Positions 45,562 through 52,962 of a stretch of DNA of 64,000 nucleotides are shown one piece after another. The translations under genes and the position numbers were made by a program. The first letter of the stretch is position 1. The number at the start of each line of letters is the position of its first letter. The stretch is from Pseudomonas sp. RIT623 (GTDB taxonomy: Bacteria > Pseudomonadota > Gammaproteobacteria > Pseudomonadales > Pseudomonadaceae). The stretch covers positions 124,001-188,000 of the forward strand of contig NZ_SOZA01000001.1 in the NCBI RefSeq assembly GCF_004519305.1, given 5' to 3'. The notes under the pieces were generated by a model. That model searched no databases. It saw nothing but the letters and a program-made list of their open reading frames with translations, and was not told where the DNA came from.

Positions 45562-45713
45562 CCAGTTGAATACCAAAGGTATAGCAACGGATTCCTCGGT
45601 TGGCGCGGCCGTTGGGCATCTGCAGTTGGCAAGCGCCAAAACCTGGGCTCGGGGTTACCCCACGATACAGTTGGGGCGACGGGCACGCCCGCCCCCACTA
45701 CTGTCTGATGGCG

Positions 45714-46490
45714 CTAGCGCCTACGGTTGAGCACCTGCAGCATCGCCGCCGTTTGCGCGTCAGGCATGCCGTCGAAGCGCTGCGGGCGAAAGCGCATCTG
45801 GAACGCGGCGATCACATGGCGAGTGGCCACATCTAGTTCACCGGTCTGGTCGATGGCATAACCAAAGCGCGCCAACTGTTGCTGGTACCAGGTGATGGTC
45901 GGCGGATTGACCTCGAAGTAGGCCTGTTGCCGCGCTACCGCGCTGGCCTCGGGCCAGATGCCCAGGCCGGCGTCGGCCAGGCGTTTCCAGGGGAACAGCG
46001 GGCCTGGGTCGAGCTTGCGCAGCGGGGCGATGTCGCTGTGGCCGATGATGTGCCGGGGGTCGATGTTGTTGCGCTTGACGATGTCCTTGAGCAACGCGAT
46101 CAGCGCCTGCGCCTGTGCTTCGCTGTACGGGTGCCAGACCCGCCCGGACGGGGTGTCGGTGTAGCCCGGGTTGACGATCTCGATGCCGATGGAGCTGGAG
46201 TTGAGCCAGGTGCGCCCCTGCCATTGGCTGTCACCGGCATGCCAGGCGCGACGGTTCTCGTCCACCAGCTGGTAGACCGTGGCCGGGCCATCGCCGATCA
46301 GATAGTGGCTACTGACTTCACCGCGGGTAAGCAGGGCGAGCGAGCGCTCCAGCGAGGCATTGGTGTAATGCAGGACAACGAACTGGATACGGCTGTCCTG
46401 ATTCGCCGAAGGGTGGCTGCGGTCGATGCGCAAACCACTGGAACAGCCGGCCAGGGTCAGGAGCAACAGGGCGGTGATGAGTCTTTTCAT
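45714..46490 (-). CDS. ampDh2: lipoprotein N-acetylmuramoyl-L-alanine amidase AmpDh2
   Basis: A zinc amidase of 258 residues with a lipobox (TLAGCS), so it is anchored to the outer membrane. The Amidase_2 domain (about 30-180) has zinc ligands His (VVLHYTN) and the IIGHSDIAPLRKLDPGPLFPW segment. The C-terminal part (about 195-255) is a peptidoglycan-binding domain (PG_binding_1). It matches AmiD/AmpDh2, which cleave anhydro-muropeptides and cell-wall amides. Synteny with P. aeruginosa (algB-kinB-AmpDh2) supports it. The start at 46490 lacks a strong ribosome binding site, and a GTG 12 bases earlier is an alternative. Confidence 0.88.
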   Translation of the reverse strand: MKRLITALLLLTLAGCSSGLRIDRSHPSANQDSRIQFVVLHYTNASLERSLALLTRGEVSSHYLIGDGPATVYQLVDENRRAWHAGDSQWQGRTWLNSSSIGIEIVNPGYTDTPSGRVWHPYSEAQAQALIALLKDIVKRNNIDPRHIIGHSDIAPLRKLDPGPLFPWKRLADAGLGIWPEASAVARQQAYFEVNPPTITWYQQQLARFGYAIDQTGELDVATRHVIAAFQMRFRPQRFDGMPDAQTAAMLQVLNRRR

Positions 46491-46574
46491 TGCAGGGAGC
46501 ACGTCATGAAATAGGCGACATTAGCGCTACAGTATAACGTGCTCCGCGCCTGGGGTTGCCAGGATCATCGCGCC

Positions 46575-46970
46575 TCAACGCACGCACAGCACCTGGAACT
46601 CCAGCGAGTTGTCGCCGCTGGGGCCTTGCGTATCGACCAGTTGGGTCTGCACGGTCAGCTTGTCGGCCAGTGGCTTGCCAATCACCTTGGCCGCGCCGTG
46701 CAACTGACGGTCATAGCTACTGGCATCGAGCGGGGAAACCGAGCAGAAGCCCGGGGCCTGGCGCAGCTGGTCCTTGTCCAGGCTCAGCTTGTACTGGGTG
46801 AAGTAGTTGGCTTGGGGCTGGGCCTGCACCTGGCTGATCCACTGCGGCGACTGGCTCAGGACACGGCCATCGGCGGCGATATGGGCGGTAAAGACTCCGT
46901 CGTGGGCCATGGCGGAACCTTGGAATACCAGGGCCAGGAGCAACGGCAGGCTGTAGCGGGCAATGTTCAT
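46575..46970 (-). CDS. secreted protein of unknown function (PA5486-like)
   Basis: A periplasmic protein of 131 residues with signal peptide ending VFQGSAMA. Two cysteines (GFCSVSP and the C-terminal VLCVR) may form a disulphide. No domain is recognised. AGGAG precedes the ATG. The position between AmpDh2 and the GGDEF gene is conserved in pseudomonads as I recall, which supports its being a real gene. Confidence 0.7.
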   Translation of the reverse strand: MNIARYSLPLLLALVFQGSAMAHDGVFTAHIAADGRVLSQSPQWISQVQAQPQANYFTQYKLSLDKDQLRQAPGFCSVSPLDASSYDRQLHGAAKVIGKPLADKLTVQTQLVDTQGPSGDNSLEFQVLCVR

Positions 46971-47068
46971 GTTCGACTCCTAATGTCGATCGAGTAAGGG
47001 CAAAGCGCTGGACGTCCAGCGCCGGCCCGCAGTGTCGACGACCGTGCAGATGCCGGTGAGGTAGCTAT

Positions 47069-49060
47069 TTATGCCTGCTCGACACGATTGCGGCCATTGC
47101 CCTTGGCACGATACAACGCCTCGTCCGCGCGCTTGAGCACCTGGTCGCCGCGCTCGCCGGAGCGGAAGGCGCTCAGGCCGATCGAGGTGGTGATCACCAC
47201 CCGCTCCCCCTTGAAGTGAAACGGGCAGGCCTCGATTGCCGCGCGCAACGTTTCGGCCACCTGCGCAGCGGCCGGCGGCGAGGTCTGCGGCATCAGCAAC
47301 ACGAACTCCTCGCCGCCGAAACGGGCGATGAAGTCGTGGCCGCGCAGGCGCTTGCGCAATTGCTCGGCGACGATTTTCAGCACCTTGTCGCCAGCCAGGT
47401 GACCGTAGCCGTCGTTGATGCGCTTGAAATGATCGAGGTCGAGGATGGCCATGGCCAGATGGCCACCGTGCTCCTGCCAGTCGAGTACCTCGCGCTCGAC
47501 CCGTTCAGACCAGGCGGCGCGGTTGGGCAGGCCGGTCAGTGGGTCGATCATCGCCTTCTGCCGTTGTTCCTCAAGGTGCTCGCGGTAACCTTGGGCCTCT
47601 TGCTCCATGCTTGCCACCCGCTCGGCCAACCCTTGCAGGCGACCAGCCAGTTCCTGCTCGCGACGGTCACGCTCATGCTGGTGCTCGTCCATGGTTACCA
47701 GCAGGCCTTCGAGGCGACTCTCGAGGATGTGCTTGAGGCTATCGACATCGGCGGCGCCCTGCACGCTGCTTTGCAGCCCATCGACCTGCTCACGCAGCTG
47801 GCTGTCCAATTCGCGGGCGGCAGAACTGTTGTCGGCATGGCCGGCGCTGGCTTCGTGCAAGTGGCTCTGGAAGCTCTCCAGACGCCCGTTGAGCTCTTGC
47901 AGGTAAGCCTCGAACTCGTGCTGGCCGCTGTCGGTGATCGCCAGCATGAGCACAGCCAGGTCATCCAGCACCGGGATCAGCTCGTACCAGTTCAGGCCTC
48001 GCGAGACCCGCTCGCGCATCTGCAGGGCCTGGGCCTTGTGGCGCTCGGGCAGGCTGAGGTCGTCGAGCAGGCCGATCAGGGTCTGCTCGATATGCGCGGC
48101 GACCTGGCTGTAGGGCGGCTCGACGGCATCAGGCAGGGCGTAGGGGCCGTCTTCGCCGAGGCTGTCCTCGGGCGGCTGCGCCTCACCCTCCAGCAGGCTT
48201 TCCGGTGCCGCTTCGGGGGGCAAGGGTTCAAACTCGGCTTGGCTGAGCTCAGGCTCGGCTGCGACCGGCACGGGGGGCGTCTGCACCTCAGGCTGTGTCA
48301 AGGGCTCAGCGGCCACCATCGACGTGGTTTCGACCAGCGCTGGGCCTGGCAACTCGGCCTCGGCCACCGGGGCCGGTGCTTCGAGGGCGGGCGCTACCTG
48401 CGCTACTTGTGGTTCCGGTGCCAAGGCATGCAGCTCATCGGCATCCTGCGCCGCAGCAACAGGCGCCACGGGGCCAGGTTGCGCAGGCGGGGGCTCGCCT
48501 GCAACGGGCAGCGGCGCCAGGTCGGCCAACACCTCGTCACGGCCACCGAACAGGCGCTGCAAGAATCCGGGCCTGGCTTCTTCGTCCGGCCTTTGCACGG
48601 CACTCAGGGCACGCCCCTGCAAACCACTGAGCTCGCCCAACAACGGCGGTAGCTCGCGAGACTGGCTGACGCCACCGTCGAGCTTCTTCGCGAGTTTTTT
48701 CAAGGGGCGGGCGACTTCGCCCGGCAACGGCAGGGTCTGGAGTTGACTGACCAGCGCCGTCAGCGCTTCGCTGACCTGGTTCATGCGCGTCTCGCGACGC
48801 TGCTCGGAGTCGAGCACGGCTTTTTCCAGGCGCGGAATCAGCCCGGCCAGCCCAGCGTCCATGTTGTCGCCACGGATGACCTCGCGCATTTCCTTCATGC
48901 ACTGGTCGACGATCTTGTCACTACCCTCTGCGGCCAGGGTGCTGCGCACCAGGCCACGGCGCAGCAGGTCGAGGCGGGCTTCCCAGCGCCGCTCGAGCTT
49001 TTCCTGCTGCTCGATGCTCTTGAGGTATTTTTCTTTCCAGCGCTCGGCTTCTTCGGTCAT
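47069..49060 (-). CDS. dgcP: diguanylate cyclase, DgcP-like (GGDEF domain)
   Basis: A cytoplasmic protein of 663 residues. An N-terminal coiled-coil region (about 1-170, WKEKYLKSIEQQEKLERRW) is followed by an Ala/Pro/Glu-rich linker (about 180-310). A second helical region and a coiled coil lead to a C-terminal GGDEF domain (about 500-660). The active site is GGEEF (IARFGGEEFVLL), and RGHD five residues upstream is an intact inhibitory I-site. Synteny and architecture match P. aeruginosa DgcP, which acts with FimV at the pole. ATG 49060 is chosen. ATG 49087 with AGGA upstream is also possible. Confidence 0.86.
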   Translation of the reverse strand: MTEEAERWKEKYLKSIEQQEKLERRWEARLDLLRRGLVRSTLAAEGSDKIVDQCMKEMREVIRGDNMDAGLAGLIPRLEKAVLDSEQRRETRMNQVSEALTALVSQLQTLPLPGEVARPLKKLAKKLDGGVSQSRELPPLLGELSGLQGRALSAVQRPDEEARPGFLQRLFGGRDEVLADLAPLPVAGEPPPAQPGPVAPVAAAQDADELHALAPEPQVAQVAPALEAPAPVAEAELPGPALVETTSMVAAEPLTQPEVQTPPVPVAAEPELSQAEFEPLPPEAAPESLLEGEAQPPEDSLGEDGPYALPDAVEPPYSQVAAHIEQTLIGLLDDLSLPERHKAQALQMRERVSRGLNWYELIPVLDDLAVLMLAITDSGQHEFEAYLQELNGRLESFQSHLHEASAGHADNSSAARELDSQLREQVDGLQSSVQGAADVDSLKHILESRLEGLLVTMDEHQHERDRREQELAGRLQGLAERVASMEQEAQGYREHLEEQRQKAMIDPLTGLPNRAAWSERVEREVLDWQEHGGHLAMAILDLDHFKRINDGYGHLAGDKVLKIVAEQLRKRLRGHDFIARFGGEEFVLLMPQTSPPAAAQVAETLRAAIEACPFHFKGERVVITTSIGLSAFRSGERGDQVLKRADEALYRAKGNGRNRVEQA

Positions 49061-49156
49061 GCCTGGTTCCGCAACGGGTGGTGGCATCTAGTCCTGCAAT
49101 CACTGGATTTCGGCGGAAAAGCCCAACACTTGAGTGCAGGATTCACCCAGGCAGGA

Positions 49157-50011
49157 CTAACTCAGGACCGGCAGCGTATCCACAGTCAGGGCATCAGGCA
49201 ATCGGATCTCGACGGCGACGGGCAGGTGATCGGAAATTGGCTGCGCCAGCACCTCAACGCGTTCCAGCGTAAGGCTCGGGCTGAGCAGGATGTGGTCAAG
49301 GCAGCGCTGGGGACGCCAGCTGGGAAAAGTGGCCTCGACCTGGGGCGCGACAAGCCCGAGATCACGCAGGGGCGAATGGTCGAGCAGGTCGTTGGCATGG
49401 GTGTTCATGTCGCCCATGAGGATCTGGTGGCGGTAGCCGCCGATCAGCTCGCGAATGTAGGCCAGCTGGCGGGCACGGGTCTTGGACCCCAGCGCCAGGT
49501 GCATCATCACCACGATCAGCGCGTCCTCACCCTCTCCGAAGCGCACCAGGATAGCCCCGCGACCGGCAGGGCCGGGCAATGGGTGGTCTTCCAGGTGCTG
49601 GGGCTTGAGCCGGCTGAGCACGCCGTTGCTGTGCTGGGCAAAGCGCCCGAGGTTGCGGTTGAGCTGCTGGTACCAGTAGGGGAAGGCACCCAACTGGGCG
49701 AGATGCTCCACCTGGTTGACGTAGCCCGAACGCAGGCTGCCGCCGTCGGCTTCCTGCAAGGCCACCAGGTCGAAGTCGCCGAGCAGCTCGCCGATCTTCT
49801 GCAGGTTGCCGGCCCGGCCGTTGTGCGGCAGCAGGTGCTGCCAGCTGCGGGTCACGTAGTGGCGGTAGCGTTCGGTGCTGATACCGACCTGGATATTGAA
49901 ACTGAGTAGCCGCAGGCGACCATCGGCCGGCAGGCCAGTGGCCTGCAGGTGGTGTTCGTTGACCTGCGGCTGGTGCAGGCCGACGCTTCGGGTTGAGCGA
50001 AAGCGGCCCAT
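49157..50011 (-). CDS. endonuclease/exonuclease/phosphatase-family protein
   Basis: A protein of 284 residues with the EEP fold. LRLLSFNIQVGI starts the domain (about 33-44), the metal Glu is in LVALQEADGG, and GDMNTH and SDHLPV carry Asp/Asn and the catalytic His. No signal peptide is clear. It could hydrolyse phosphodiesters of nucleic acids, lipids or sugars. It lies between dgcP and dsbA on the same strand (12 bases after dsbA), so it is likely co-transcribed with dsbA. Confidence 0.86.
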   Translation of the reverse strand: MGRFRSTRSVGLHQPQVNEHHLQATGLPADGRLRLLSFNIQVGISTERYRHYVTRSWQHLLPHNGRAGNLQKIGELLGDFDLVALQEADGGSLRSGYVNQVEHLAQLGAFPYWYQQLNRNLGRFAQHSNGVLSRLKPQHLEDHPLPGPAGRGAILVRFGEGEDALIVVMMHLALGSKTRARQLAYIRELIGGYRHQILMGDMNTHANDLLDHSPLRDLGLVAPQVEATFPSWRPQRCLDHILLSPSLTLERVEVLAQPISDHLPVAVEIRLPDALTVDTLPVLS

Positions 50012-50023
50012 GGCATTCGCCGC

Positions 50024-50659
50024 TTACTTAGCGGCGCGCTCCTTGGCGATCAGCTGGTCGGCGACGTTCAGCACGCCTTCCGGACCTTGGGCGGTACCCA
50101 GGTCGAAGCGATACTTGCCGTTGACCACCATGCTTGGGACGCCAGTGATTTCATACTTCTTGGCCAGCTCTTTGGCCTGGTTGACCTGGCCCTTGATGGC
50201 GAAGGAGTTGAAGGTGGCGAGGAACTTGTCCTTGTCCACACCCTGGGTCGCCAGGAACTCGGCCATTTCTTCAGGTTTGGTCAGGCGCATGCGCTTGTTT
50301 TGGATAGCATCGAACACCGCGTTGTGGACGTTGTGCTCAACACCCATGGCTTCAAGCGTCAGGAACATCTGGCCGTGGGCATCCCAGGGGCCACCGAACA
50401 TCGCTGGAACGCGCTTGAAGTTGACGTCCTTGGGCAGCTTGTCGACCCATGGATTGATGACCGGTTCGAAGTGGTAGCAGTGCGGGCAGCCGTACCAGAA
50501 CAGCTCGACGACCTCGATCTTGCCAGGCACCGAGACCGGCACCGGGTTGCTCAGCTCGATATATTCCTTGCCGGCAGTGGCAGGTTCAGCGGCCTGCACG
50601 GCGGCCATACCGAATACGCTGGCGGCGACCAGCGCGGCGCTGAGAATCAGTTTACGCAT
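50024..50659 (-). CDS. dsbA: thiol:disulphide interchange protein DsbA
   Basis: A periplasmic oxidoreductase of 211 residues with signal peptide (ending AAVQAA). The thioredoxin fold has CPHC (Cys58, Cys61) in FWYGCPHCYHFEP and a cis-Pro in TGVPSMV. It introduces disulphide bonds into exported proteins, and would oxidise several cysteine-bearing periplasmic proteins in this window. CAGGAG precedes the ATG. Confidence 0.94.
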   Translation of the reverse strand: MRKLILSAALVAASVFGMAAVQAAEPATAGKEYIELSNPVPVSVPGKIEVVELFWYGCPHCYHFEPVINPWVDKLPKDVNFKRVPAMFGGPWDAHGQMFLTLEAMGVEHNVHNAVFDAIQNKRMRLTKPEEMAEFLATQGVDKDKFLATFNSFAIKGQVNQAKELAKKYEITGVPSMVVNGKYRFDLGTAQGPEGVLNVADQLIAKERAAK

Positions 50660-50754
50660 GCTTTACTCCTGAGCAGTCTTTGGTCGCCTCGACGCGACCT
50701 GCATAGGACAGGCCGGGAAGGGCTCGAGTTCTGTAGTGTAACGGCTATGGACAG

Positions 50755-50782
50755 AAAAAAGGGCAGCCTGGGCTGCCCTTTT
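50755..50782. terminator. bidirectional terminator after cytochrome c4
   Basis: AAAAAAGGGCAGCC and GGCTGCCCTTTT form a strong hairpin with A and T tracts on both sides. On the minus strand it ends the cytochrome c4 transcript, just upstream of dsbA. Confidence 0.85.
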
Positions 50783-50833
50783 CATCTTTAGCGCTGAAGC
50801 ATTAACCGAGTGTTAACGCCCGGACCTACAGGA

Positions 50834-51451
50834 TCAGTGCAGGCCCTGGATGTAGCTGGACAGCGCTTCGATGTCCTTGTTGCTCAGTTTGCCGGCGATG
50901 GTGCGCATGGTCATGGCGTCGCCGTCGTTGGTGCGGTTGCCTTCGCGGAAGTCGGTCAGCTGCTTGCTGACGTACTGCGCGTGCTGGCCACTGAGGTGCG
51001 GGAACTTCGCCAGGGCGATGCCTGCACCATTGGGGGAGTGGCAACCGGTGCAGGCCGGCATGCCTTTCTCCAGGTTGCCGCCGTTGAACAAGGCGCGACC
51101 ACGCTCGACGAGCTTCGGATCGGCGGCACCCACGCTGCCTTTCTGGCTGGCGAAGTAAGCGGCGATGTCGGCCAGGTCCTGTTCGTTGAAATTGGCCAGC
51201 ATGCCGGTCATCTCAAGCACGGTACGCTTGCCGTCCTTGATGTCGTGCAACTGCTTGGTCAGGTAGGGCTCGCCTTGGCCGGCGAGTTTCGGGAAATTCG
51301 GCGCCAGGCTGTTGCCGTCGGGGTTGTGACAGGCCCCACAGACAGCTGTCTTGGCCTGGCCGGCGGCGGCATCGCCTTTGATGGGTCCCGCAGCAGTTGC
51401 CGCACCTGCGACCCCCATGGTCAACAGCAGACTCACGACTAGTTTGTTCAT
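50834..51451 (-). CDS. cc4: dihaem cytochrome c4
   Basis: A periplasmic electron carrier of 205 residues with signal peptide (ending AGAATA). Two haem motifs are CGACH (Cys38-His42) and CTGCH (about 134-138). Met ligands are in later segments of each half. It carries electrons from bc1 to terminal oxidases such as cbb3. It lies between dsbA and a second cytochrome gene, as in other pseudomonads. Confidence 0.93.
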   Translation of the reverse strand: MNKLVVSLLLTMGVAGAATAAGPIKGDAAAGQAKTAVCGACHNPDGNSLAPNFPKLAGQGEPYLTKQLHDIKDGKRTVLEMTGMLANFNEQDLADIAAYFASQKGSVGAADPKLVERGRALFNGGNLEKGMPACTGCHSPNGAGIALAKFPHLSGQHAQYVSKQLTDFREGNRTNDGDAMTMRTIAGKLSNKDIEALSSYIQGLH

Positions 51452-51482
51452 CAGCTAATCCAACACGGCTAAGGGTGAAATG

Positions 51483-51854
51483 TTATGTATCGGGACTGCC
51501 GCTCATCCAAAGGATGACCAAACGGTAGTCCTCGGCACTGCAGTCCATGCACAATCCACGCGGCGGCATAGCCTTGAAACCCTGTGTAACATGTGTCACC
51601 AGTCGCTCCATGCCTTGCGCCAGCCTTGGCTCCCAGGCTGCCCGGTCACCCTGCTTGGGCGCCTGTGGCAGTTGTCCGGCGTGACAGGCCGCACAGATGC
51701 GGTTGTACAACGCCTCGGGATCCTGTGTAGCCTGTGCGCTGTAAAACGGCAGGAACATACCGACAGCAAGCAGCCATTTCGCCACGCGAAACGACTTGAC
51801 AGGGTTGGGGGCCGCGCTGCGTTCTGTTGCGCGAGCTATTGTTCGACACCCCAT
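51483..51854 (-). CDS. monohaem c-type cytochrome (c5-like)
   Basis: A periplasmic cytochrome of about 123 residues. The haem site is CAACH (RICAACHAG), the Met ligand is probably in GFKAMPPRG, and CMDC follows near the end, as in cytochrome c5. The N-terminal leader (VAKWLLAVGMFLPFYSAQA) is signal-like. ATG 51854 is the best start, and longer frames run into the divergent engB region. It precedes cc4 on the same strand by 31 bases. Confidence 0.85.
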   Translation of the reverse strand: MGCRTIARATERSAAPNPVKSFRVAKWLLAVGMFLPFYSAQATQDPEALYNRICAACHAGQLPQAPKQGDRAAWEPRLAQGMERLVTHVTQGFKAMPPRGLCMDCSAEDYRLVILWMSGSPDT

Positions 51855-51993
51855 GCTCACATCGCCTGCTTCAGGCGAATGAGCACACAAAAACTGGGGC
51901 ATTATATACTTCCGCCAGCCAAACGGAAATGACACCGCTTGCCGGGCCTGGTCCTTCGACGCCAGTGCTGGGCGACACCACATCGGAAATCCC

Positions 51994-52626
51994 ATGCAAG
52001 TCAAGAACCCCATCCTCGGCCTCTGCCAGAAAGCCAAATTCGCCCTCAGCGCCGCCAAGGTCGAACAATGCCCCCAAGACCAGGGTTACGAGGTGGCTTT
52101 CGCCGGCCGTTCCAACGCCGGTAAATCCAGTGCCCTCAACACCCTGACCCACGCCAGCCTGGCGCGTACCTCGAAGACCCCCGGCCGCACCCAGCTGCTG
52201 AATTTCTTCAGTCTGGACGATGAACGGCGTTTGGTCGACCTGCCGGGCTACGGTTATGCAAAAGTGCCGATTCCGCTCAAGCAGCACTGGCAGAAACACC
52301 TGGAGGCCTACCTGGGCAGCCGCGAATGCCTGCGCGGGATCATCCTGATGATGGACACCCGCCATCCGATGACCGACTTCGACAAGATGATGCTCGACTG
52401 GGCCAAGGCCAGCGGCATGCCGATGCACATCCTGCTGACCAAGGCCGACAAGCTGACCCACGGCGCCGGCAAGAACACCTTGCTCAAGGTGCAGTCGGAG
52501 ATTCGCAAGGGCTGGGGCGACACCGCGACCATCCAGCTGTTCTCGGCGCCCAAGCGTCTGGGCCTGGAAGAGGCCTATCGCGTGCTGGCGGACTGGATGG
52601 AGCTGGAAGACAAGCCGGCTGCCTGA
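51994..52626 (+). CDS. engB: ribosome biogenesis GTPase YihA/EngB
   Basis: An essential GTPase of 210 residues that assists 50S assembly. GTP-binding motifs are present: G1 GRSNAGKSS (about 38-46), G2 TPGRTQ, G3 DLPGYG and G4 TKAD, ending with FSAPKRLG. It is divergent from the cytochrome genes. The neighbour after the sRNA region is polA, the same order as in E. coli (polA-spf-yihA). Confidence 0.94.
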   Translation: MQVKNPILGLCQKAKFALSAAKVEQCPQDQGYEVAFAGRSNAGKSSALNTLTHASLARTSKTPGRTQLLNFFSLDDERRLVDLPGYGYAKVPIPLKQHWQKHLEAYLGSRECLRGIILMMDTRHPMTDFDKMMLDWAKASGMPMHILLTKADKLTHGAGKNTLLKVQSEIRKGWGDTATIQLFSAPKRLGLEEAYRVLADWMELEDKPAA

Positions 52627-52684
52627 GGTCGAGTGAGGCTTTCGTGGGAGCGGGCCCAGGCAGACATGACGCCGAATTCCGGGC

Positions 52685-52814
52685 AAAAAAAACCCCGGAC
52701 TTCGTATGGGGAGGGGGAAGTTCGGGGTCCAAGTCCGGACCGCTAGGGCGGGGTCCAGATATCTGCCAACACTTAACACAACATAGGAGCATCGAAAGGC
52801 TTCACCAGCCATTC
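52685..52814 (-). ncRNA. ersA: ErsA / Spot 42-like small RNA
   Basis: The minus strand between polA and engB holds a gene-sized element. An AlgU-type promoter lies at 52821-52849 and the predicted start is near 52814. A C-rich stretch (CCCCCTCCCC on this strand), which could pair with Shine-Dalgarno sequences, precedes the last stem, and the T run is at 52685-52692. GTCCGGACTT and AAGTCCGG arms form the terminator stem, giving about 130 nucleotides. P. aeruginosa ErsA lies between engB and polA in the same orientation as polA and controls algC and oprD. Location, promoter and terminator agree. Ends are approximate. Confidence 0.75.
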
Positions 52815-52820
52815 AGTACC

Positions 52821-52849
52821 TCTGAGTGGCGGTTCACCGGTTTAGTTCC
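52821..52849 (-). promoter_or_regulatory. AlgU (sigma-22)-type promoter of the ersA-like sRNA
   Basis: On the minus strand GGAACTA (-35) and TCAGA (-10) are separated by 17 bases, close to the AlgU consensus GAACTT-N16/17-TCTGA. It predicts transcription from about 52814. The algB-kinB genes lie 9-12 kb away in this window. Confidence 0.65.
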
Positions 52850-52962
52850 GAGTCCCTGGAAACTATTTGCGATAGTTTCATGAAACGCTCGATCTAAGGC
52901 CCGAAGCCTGCACCGAATCCGCGACACTACGCCGCAGATCCTACACAGCTTTCACGCGGCGT

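Noticed and set aside
52643..52657. Half REP (CGTGGGAGCGGGCC) after engB
   Set aside because: There is only one arm and no partner within range, so it was not listed as an element.
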